37,510 bases of DNA, from positions 1,573,993 to 1,611,502 of the forward strand of contig NZ_GL732463.1 of assembly GCF_000187585.1 (NCBI RefSeq). Reading direction: 5' to 3'. The notes beneath the pieces are model-generated. The model saw only the letters and a list, made by a program, of their open reading frames with translations, was not told the DNA's origin and did no database searches. The position numbers were made by a program, and so were the translations under genes. Origin of the DNA: Streptococcus peroris ATCC 700780. Lineage in GTDB: Bacteria; Bacillota; Bacilli; Lactobacillales; Streptococcaceae. Below are positions 33,073-37,510 of this stretch, piece by piece (the stretch's first letter is position 1; each line of letters opens with the position of its first letter).

Positions 33073-35250
33073 GTGAAACCATCAATAGTAAACAGAATAA
33101 AATCAAACTGGACGCTGAAACGTCTAGGTAAAGTGGCAATGACAGTGGCTTTCACACTTGTGATTGCCATTTTTCTTTTAGCCATGCTGGGAACGGTGGT
33201 TCAAGCTGCGGGCTTGGTAGATGATACGGTCAATGTGGCAAATGAATACAGCCGATACCCACTTGAAAACTATCAACTGGATTTTTATGTGGATAATAGC
33301 TGGGGCTGGCTTCCGTGGAACTGGTCGGACGGGATTGGAAAACAGGTCATGTATGGACTATATGCCATTACCAATTTTATTTGGACAATCAGTTTGTATG
33401 TTTCCAATGCGACAGGTTACTTAGTACAGGAAGCCTATTCCTTAGACTTCATTTCCGCTACAGCAGATTCCATTGGTAAGAATATGCAGACCTTAGCTGG
33501 TGTGAGTGCAAACGGATTTTCAACAGAGGGTTTCTATGTTGGATTCCTCTTACTCTTGATTTTGGTTCTTGGGGTTTATGTTGCCTATACGGGACTGATA
33601 AAGAGAGAAACCACAAAGGCAATTCATGCCATTATGAATTTTGTGCTGGTGTTTATCCTATCGGCTTCCTTTATTGCCTACGCTCCCGACTACATTAAAA
33701 AAATCAATGACTTTTCATCAGACATCAGTAATGCCAGTTTATCACTTGGCACGAAGATTGTCATGCCCCATTCCGATAGTCAAGGCAAGGACAGAGTGGA
33801 CTTAATCAGAGATAGCCTGTTTTCCATACAGGTTCAGCAACCGTGGCTACTGCTTCAATACAACAGTTCAGACATTGAAAGTATCGGTATTGACCGTGTG
33901 GAAAGCCTGCTCTCCACCAGCCCAGATTCCAACAATGGCGAAGACAGAGAAAAAATTGTTGCGGAAGAAATTGAAGACAGAAGCAATACCAATCTAACCA
34001 TTACAAAGACCATTAACCGTTTAGGTACAGTCTTCTTCCTATTTGTCTTCAATATTGGGATTTCCATATTTGTATTCCTATTAACAGGAATCATGATTTT
34101 CTCGCAGGTACTTTTTATCATCTATGCTATGTTTCTGCCTGTGAGCTTTATTTTAAGCATGATTCCATCATTTGATGGTATGTCAAAACGAGCCATAACA
34201 AAGCTCTTTAATACCATTTTGACACGAGCTGGAATCACATTGATTATTACGACAGCATTTAGTATTTCAACCATGCTCTATACCTTATCGGCTGGTTATC
34301 CGTTCTTTTTGATTGCTTTTCTACAGATTGTGACCTTTGCAGGAATCTACTTCAAGCTGGGCGATTTAATGAGTATGTTTTCTCTACAGAGTAACGATTC
34401 TCAAAGTGTGGGAAGTCGTGTGATGAGAAAACCTCGTATGCTTATGCACGCTCACATGCACCGTCTACAGCGGAAACTTGGACGTTCCATGACTACTCTA
34501 GGGGCTGGGTCTGCCATTGTTACAGGTAAAAAAGGACAGTCGGGTTCGGGGAGTTCTGCAAGGACACAAGCAGATCACTCCCGACCAGACGGAAAGGAAA
34601 AATCAACACTTGGAAAACGTATCGGTCAAACCATCGGTACAGTAGCTGATACCAAAGACAGAATGGTAGACACTGCTAGTGGTTTGAAAGAACAGGTTAA
34701 AGATTTGCCGACCAATGCAAGATATGCAGTATATCAAGGAAAATCCAAAGTAAAAGAGAATGTCCGTGATTTAACCAGTAGTATTTCTCAAACCAAAGCG
34801 GACAGAGCCAGTGGACGCAAGGAACAGCAGGAACAAAGGCGAAAAACCATTGCGAAGCGTCGCTCTGAAATGGAACAGGTCAAACAGAAAAAACAGCCTG
34901 CTTCTTCTGTTCATGAAAGACCGACTACAAGACAAGAACAATATCATGATGAACAGACCTCAAAACAGTCTAATATTCAGACTTCATATAAGGAATCTCA
35001 ACAAGCCAAACAAGAGCGTCCAGCAGTTAAGTCCGATTTTTCAAGTCCAAAAGTGGAACGCCAAGGCAATACCGTTCAAGAAAAAACCGTTCAAAAGCCA
35101 GCAACTTCAACCACTACAGCAGATAGAACTTCACAACGTCCAATCACAAAAGAACGTCCGTCTACTGTTCAAAGAGTACCACTACAAAATACAAGAAGTA
35201 GACCACCAATCAAAACCGCCACCATTAAGAAAGTCGGTAAGAAACCATGA
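33073..35250 (+). CDS. orf15: Tn916 Orf15, VirB6-like channel protein
   Basis: A 725-residue protein with an N-terminal membrane half and a charged C-terminal half. Hydrophobic segments lie at about residues 21-45, 95-115, 155-175, 190-205 and several between 315 and 440, a VirB6/TcpH-like arrangement. From about 475 the protein is hydrophilic, rich in Lys, Gln, Arg and Ser (QEQRRKTIAKRRSEMEQVKQ, QNTRSRPPIKTA), probably a disordered cytoplasmic tail. The start is GTG 33073 two bases after the orf16 stop, with AGAGGTG upstream. It overlaps orf14 by ATGA. Confidence 0.9.
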   Translation: MKPSIVNRIKSNWTLKRLGKVAMTVAFTLVIAIFLLAMLGTVVQAAGLVDDTVNVANEYSRYPLENYQLDFYVDNSWGWLPWNWSDGIGKQVMYGLYAITNFIWTISLYVSNATGYLVQEAYSLDFISATADSIGKNMQTLAGVSANGFSTEGFYVGFLLLLILVLGVYVAYTGLIKRETTKAIHAIMNFVLVFILSASFIAYAPDYIKKINDFSSDISNASLSLGTKIVMPHSDSQGKDRVDLIRDSLFSIQVQQPWLLLQYNSSDIESIGIDRVESLLSTSPDSNNGEDREKIVAEEIEDRSNTNLTITKTINRLGTVFFLFVFNIGISIFVFLLTGIMIFSQVLFIIYAMFLPVSFILSMIPSFDGMSKRAITKLFNTILTRAGITLIITTAFSISTMLYTLSAGYPFFLIAFLQIVTFAGIYFKLGDLMSMFSLQSNDSQSVGSRVMRKPRMLMHAHMHRLQRKLGRSMTTLGAGSAIVTGKKGQSGSGSSARTQADHSRPDGKEKSTLGKRIGQTIGTVADTKDRMVDTASGLKEQVKDLPTNARYAVYQGKSKVKENVRDLTSSISQTKADRASGRKEQQEQRRKTIAKRRSEMEQVKQKKQPASSVHERPTTRQEQYHDEQTSKQSNIQTSYKESQQAKQERPAVKSDFSSPKVERQGNTVQEKTVQKPATSTTTADRTSQRPITKERPSTVQRVPLQNTRSRPPIKTATIKKVGKKP

Positions 35251-36248
35251 AGTTGAAAACTTTAGTGATTGGTGGTTCTGGATTATTCTTGATGGTCTTC
35301 TCACTGCTTCTGTTTGTTGCCATTTTATTTTCAGATGAACAGGACAGCGGAATTTCCAATATTCATTATGGAGGTGTGAATGTTTCCGCAGAAGTGCTGG
35401 CTCATAAGCCTATGGTAGAAAAATATGCCAAAGAATATGGCGTTGAAGAATATGTCAACATACTTCTTGCGATTATACAGGTGGAATCGGGCGGTACTGC
35501 GGAAGATGTTATGCAGTCCTCGGAATCCCTCGGTCTTCCACCTAATTCATTGAGTACAGAAGAATCCATTAAGCAAGGTGTGAAGTATTTCAGTGAATTA
35601 TTAGCCAGTAGCGAAAGGCTCAGTGTAGATTTAGAATCGGTTATCCAGTCCTACAATTATGGTGGTGGTTTCTTAGGGTATGTGGCTAATCGTGGAAATA
35701 AATATACCTTTGAACTGGCTCAAAGTTTCTCAAAAGAGTATTCAGGTGGCGAAAAAGTGTCTTACCCCAATCCCATAGCCATACCTATCAATGGGGGCTG
35801 GCGATACAACTATGGCAATATGTTTTATGTGCAACTGGTAACGCAGTATCTTGTCACAACAGAGTTTGATGATGATACGGTACAAGCCATCATGGACGAA
35901 GCACTGAAATATGAGGGCTGGCGATACATTTACGGTGGAGCTTCCCCGACTACTTCTTTTGATTGTAGCGGACTGACACAATGGACGTATGGAAAAGCTG
36001 GAATTAACTTACCACGAACCGCACAACAGCAATATGATGTGACCCAGCATATCCCACTATCGGAAGCACAAGCTGGCGATTTGGTTTTCTTTCATTCTAC
36101 CTATAACGCTGGCTCTTATATTACTCATGTTGGGATATACCTTGGCAATAACCGTATGTTTCATGCAGGCGACCCAATCGGTTATGCCGACTTAACAAGC
36201 CCCTACTGGCAACAGCATTTAGTGGGAGCAGGACGAATCAAACAATGA
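35247..36248 (+). CDS. orf14: Tn916 Orf14, two-domain peptidoglycan hydrolase
   Basis: A 333-residue CwlT/TcpG-like wall hydrolase that opens peptidoglycan for the channel. A membrane anchor lies at about residues 6-28. The first domain is lysozyme-like, with the catalytic glutamate in IIQVESGG (Glu80) and SYNYGGGFLGYV. The second is an NlpC/P60 endopeptidase with Cys240 in TSFDCSGLTQWTYG and His294 in ITHVGIYLGNNRMFHAGDP. Both catalytic sets look intact. It overlaps orf15 and orf13 by ATGA at each end, so translation is coupled. Confidence 0.95.
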   Translation: MKLKTLVIGGSGLFLMVFSLLLFVAILFSDEQDSGISNIHYGGVNVSAEVLAHKPMVEKYAKEYGVEEYVNILLAIIQVESGGTAEDVMQSSESLGLPPNSLSTEESIKQGVKYFSELLASSERLSVDLESVIQSYNYGGGFLGYVANRGNKYTFELAQSFSKEYSGGEKVSYPNPIAIPINGGWRYNYGNMFYVQLVTQYLVTTEFDDDTVQAIMDEALKYEGWRYIYGGASPTTSFDCSGLTQWTYGKAGINLPRTAQQQYDVTQHIPLSEAQAGDLVFFHSTYNAGSYITHVGIYLGNNRMFHAGDPIGYADLTSPYWQQHLVGAGRIKQ

Positions 36249-37180
36249 GAAAGGAAGATTTAATGATGAAATTTAGAAAAAATCAGAATAAAGAAAAACA
36301 GATACCAAAGGAAAAGAAACCTCGTGTCTACTATAAGGTCAATCCTCATAAAAAGGTTGTGATTGCCTTGTGGGTACTTTTAGGGCTTAGTTTCAGCTTT
36401 GCGATATTCAAGCACTTTACAGCTATAGATACTCATACTATTCACGAAACAACTATCATAGAAAAGGAATACGTTGATACTCATCATGTAGAAAATTTTG
36501 TAGAGAACTTTGCGAAAGTCTACTATTCATGGGAGCAATCCGATAAGTCCATTGATAATCGAATGGAAAGTCTAAAAGTCTATCTGACAGATGAACTTCA
36601 AGCTCTCAATGTTGATACAGTACGCAAAGATATTCCTGTATCGTCTTCTGTAAGAGGATTTCAGATATGGACGGTAGAGCCAACTGGCGACAATGAGTTT
36701 AATGTAACCTACAGTGTAGACCAGCTCATTACAGAGGGAGAAAATACAAAGACCGTCCACTCTGCTTATATAGTGAGTGTCTATGTAGATGGTTCTGGAA
36801 ATATGGTACTGGTTAAGAATCCGACCATTACCAACATACCTAAGAAATCAAGTTATAAACCAAAAGCCATTGAAAGTGAGGGGACGGTTGATTCCATTAC
36901 AACCAATGAAATCAATGAGTTTTTAACGACGTTCTTCAAGCTCTATCCTACAGCGACAGCCAGTGAACTTTCCTACTATGTGAATGACGGGATATTAAAA
37001 CCAATCGGAAAAGAGTACATCTTTCAAGAACTGGTAAATCCTATTCACAATCGTAAGGATAATCAAGTCACGGTATCGCTGACAGTGGAGTATATCGACC
37101 AGCAGACCAAAGCAACGCAGGTATCTCAATTTGATTTGGTACTTGAAAAGAACGGGAGTAATTGGAAGATTATAGAATAA
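36245..37180 (+). CDS. orf13: Tn916 Orf13, TcpC/VirB8-like channel protein
   Basis: A protein of up to 311 residues with a basic cytoplasmic N-terminus, one membrane segment (about 36-55, VVIALWVLLGLSFSFAIF) and a soluble outer part with two NTF2-like domains (about 90-195 and 215-310), as in TcpC of pCW3 and VirB8 proteins. The listed start overlaps orf14 by ATGA. AAAGGAAG (36249-36256) lies six bases before ATG 36263, which would give a 305-residue protein. Either start is plausible. It is the last transfer gene before the tet(M) region. Confidence 0.92.
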   Translation: MRKEDLMMKFRKNQNKEKQIPKEKKPRVYYKVNPHKKVVIALWVLLGLSFSFAIFKHFTAIDTHTIHETTIIEKEYVDTHHVENFVENFAKVYYSWEQSDKSIDNRMESLKVYLTDELQALNVDTVRKDIPVSSSVRGFQIWTVEPTGDNEFNVTYSVDQLITEGENTKTVHSAYIVSVYVDGSGNMVLVKNPTITNIPKKSSYKPKAIESEGTVDSITTNEINEFLTTFFKLYPTATASELSYYVNDGILKPIGKEYIFQELVNPIHNRKDNQVTVSLTVEYIDQQTKATQVSQFDLVLEKNGSNWKIIE

Positions 37181-37249
37181 CAAATATTGGTACATTATTA
37201 CAGCTATTTTGTAATCACGTACTCTCTTTGATAAAAAATTGGAGATTCC

Positions 37250-37278
37250 TTTACAAATATGCTCTTACGTGCTATAAT
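37250..37278 (+). promoter_or_regulatory. tet(M) promoter
   Basis: TTTACA (37250-37255) and TATAAT (37273-37278) are 17 bases apart, with TGC before the -10 giving an extended -10. The upstream 70 bases (37181-37249) hold only a weak 6-bp inverted repeat. This promoter feeds the tet(M) leader and, by readthrough, tet(M) beyond the window. Confidence 0.9.
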
Positions 37279-37309
37279 TTAAGTATCTATTTAAAAGGAG
37301 TTAATAAAT

Positions 37310-37333
37310 ATGCGGCAAGGTATTCTTAAATAA
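37310..37333 (+). CDS. Seven-residue micro-ORF in the tet(M) leader
   Basis: AAAAGGAG nine bases upstream opens ATG and the frame MRQGILK with TAA at 37331-37333. Its last codons form the left arm of the long-range inverted repeat 37319-37416. A ribosome on this micro-ORF would therefore cover one arm, which fits an attenuation role. Translation is inferred only from the ribosome site. Confidence 0.5.
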   Translation: MRQGILK

Positions 37334-37416
37334 ACTGTCAATTTGATAGTGGGAACAAATAATTGGATGTCCTTTTTTAGGAGGGCTTAGTTTTTTGTAC
37401 CCAGTTTAAGAATACC
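37319..37416 (+). promoter_or_regulatory. tet(M) leader attenuator (long-range inverted repeat)
   Basis: GGTATTCTTAAA (37319-37330) and TTTAAGAATACC (37405-37416) are perfect 12-bp inverted copies 74 bases apart. Inside are ACTGTCA/TGATAGT (37334-37350, with one G-U) and TGGGAACAAA paired to TTTGTACCCA with one mismatch, plus T runs near 37373 and 37392. This is the attenuation region known upstream of tet(M) in Tn916. Confidence 0.8.
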
Positions 37417-37454
37417 TTTATCATGTGATTCTAAAGTATCCAGAGAATATCTGT

Positions 37455-37510
37455 ATGCTTTGTATACCTATGGTTATGCATAAAAATCCCAGTGATAAAA
37501 GTATTTATCA
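37455..37510 (+). CDS. orf12: tet(M) leader peptide Orf12 (5' part, cut by window end)
   Basis: ATG 37455 starts a frame reading MLCIPMVMHKNPSDKSIY, matching the Orf12 leader peptide of Tn916 tet(M). It runs off the window after 18 full codons. In the known model, ribosome behaviour on this peptide under tetracycline lets RNA polymerase pass the attenuator into tet(M). No clear ribosome site precedes it here. tet(M) itself is not in the window. Confidence 0.8.
   Translation, partial: MLCIPMVMHKNPSDKSIY

Larger units (their letters stand above)
25360..37510. mobile_element. Tn916-family integrative conjugative element (left two thirds)
   Basis: Gene order, proteins and intergenic sites match Tn916 from its left end to the tet(M) leader: arm repeats, small ORF, orf23, orf22, orf21, oriT, orf20, orf19, ardA, orf17, orf16, orf15, orf14, orf13, tet(M) promoter and orf12. 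The element continues past the right edge, so tet(M), regulators and xis/int are outside. The exact left boundary is not fixed; I place it near 25360 from the distance to the arm repeats, with an error of perhaps 100 bases. The segment 25247-25360 is then chromosomal and shows no gene. No erm(B) insertion is present between orf20 and orf19, which separates it from Tn6002-like variants. Confidence 0.92.

Noticed and set aside
34811..35338. Plus-strand 175-residue frame overlapping the end of orf15
   Set aside because: It is a shadow of the lysine- and glutamine-rich tail of orf15 and the start of orf14; no independent start signal.

Overview
The window reads as a chromosomal segment of a mitis-group Streptococcus, most likely S. 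oralis or S. mitis, with S. pneumoniae also possible. It holds a Wzx/Wzy-type capsule or receptor-polysaccharide locus, with the 5' two thirds of a Tn916-family conjugative element lying directly downstream. The evidence is the wzg-wzh-wzd-wze-wchA-wchF order with very pneumococcus-like proteins, an Ali-type oligopeptide-binding lipoprotein upstream, the low G+C content, and a Stealth phosphotransferase, UDP-galactopyranose mutase and dTDP-rhamnose genes together, as in coaggregation receptor polysaccharide (RPS) loci of oral streptococci.

Region 1 (1-5873) is flanking chromosome. It has a minus-strand Mga-type regulator, a minus-strand DUF1846 protein with a P-loop-like motif, and a plus-strand Ali-family lipoprotein with its own promoter, a possible CodY box and a terminator. 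Behind the terminator lies a relic not usually annotated: the frameshifted, internally deleted 3' end of a second ali gene (about 5361-5684), with its own terminator. The cps promoter has an extended -10 at 5836-5844 and a candidate CcpA site upstream.

Region 2 (5874-25247) is the polysaccharide operon. It runs regulation and attachment (wzg, wzh, wzd, wze), the initiating phosphosugar transferase (wchA), the rhamnosyltransferase wchF, a GT4, a DUF1919 protein, a DUF6625-type transferase, a GT2, wzy, wzx, glf, a Stealth hexose-1-phosphate transferase and a Gtf3-like (probably galactofuranosyl) transferase. After an internal promoter come rmlA, rmlC, rmlB and rmlD and a terminator. Many genes overlap as ATGA or TAATG, which implies translational coupling. 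The expected product is a lipid-linked repeat unit with hexose, rhamnose, galactofuranose and an internal phosphodiester, exported by Wzx and polymerised by Wzy. Exact sugars and linkages cannot be read from sequence. The genes from about 13840 to 17060 look more A+T rich than those around them, as expected for a recombining serotype-specific core.

Region 3 (about 25360-37510, running off the right edge) is Tn916-like. It has the left-end integrase arm repeats, a small first ORF (probably orf24) behind a terminator, orf23, orf22, orf21 (coupling ATPase), oriT, orf20 (relaxase), orf19, ardA, orf17, orf16 (VirB4-like), orf15 (VirB6-like), orf14 (peptidoglycan hydrolase), orf13 (VirB8-like), then the tet(M) promoter, attenuator and the start of the orf12 leader peptide. 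tet(M) itself, the regulators and int/xis lie beyond the window. Notable details are a probable one-base frameshift in an A8 run near the end of orf17, a likely CTG start for orf20, and several hairpins around oriT and ardA.

I found no tRNA, rRNA, CRISPR array or insertion sequence. I see no clearly unprecedented system. The least characterised pieces are the DUF1919/DUF6625 transferase pair and the DUF1846 protein.
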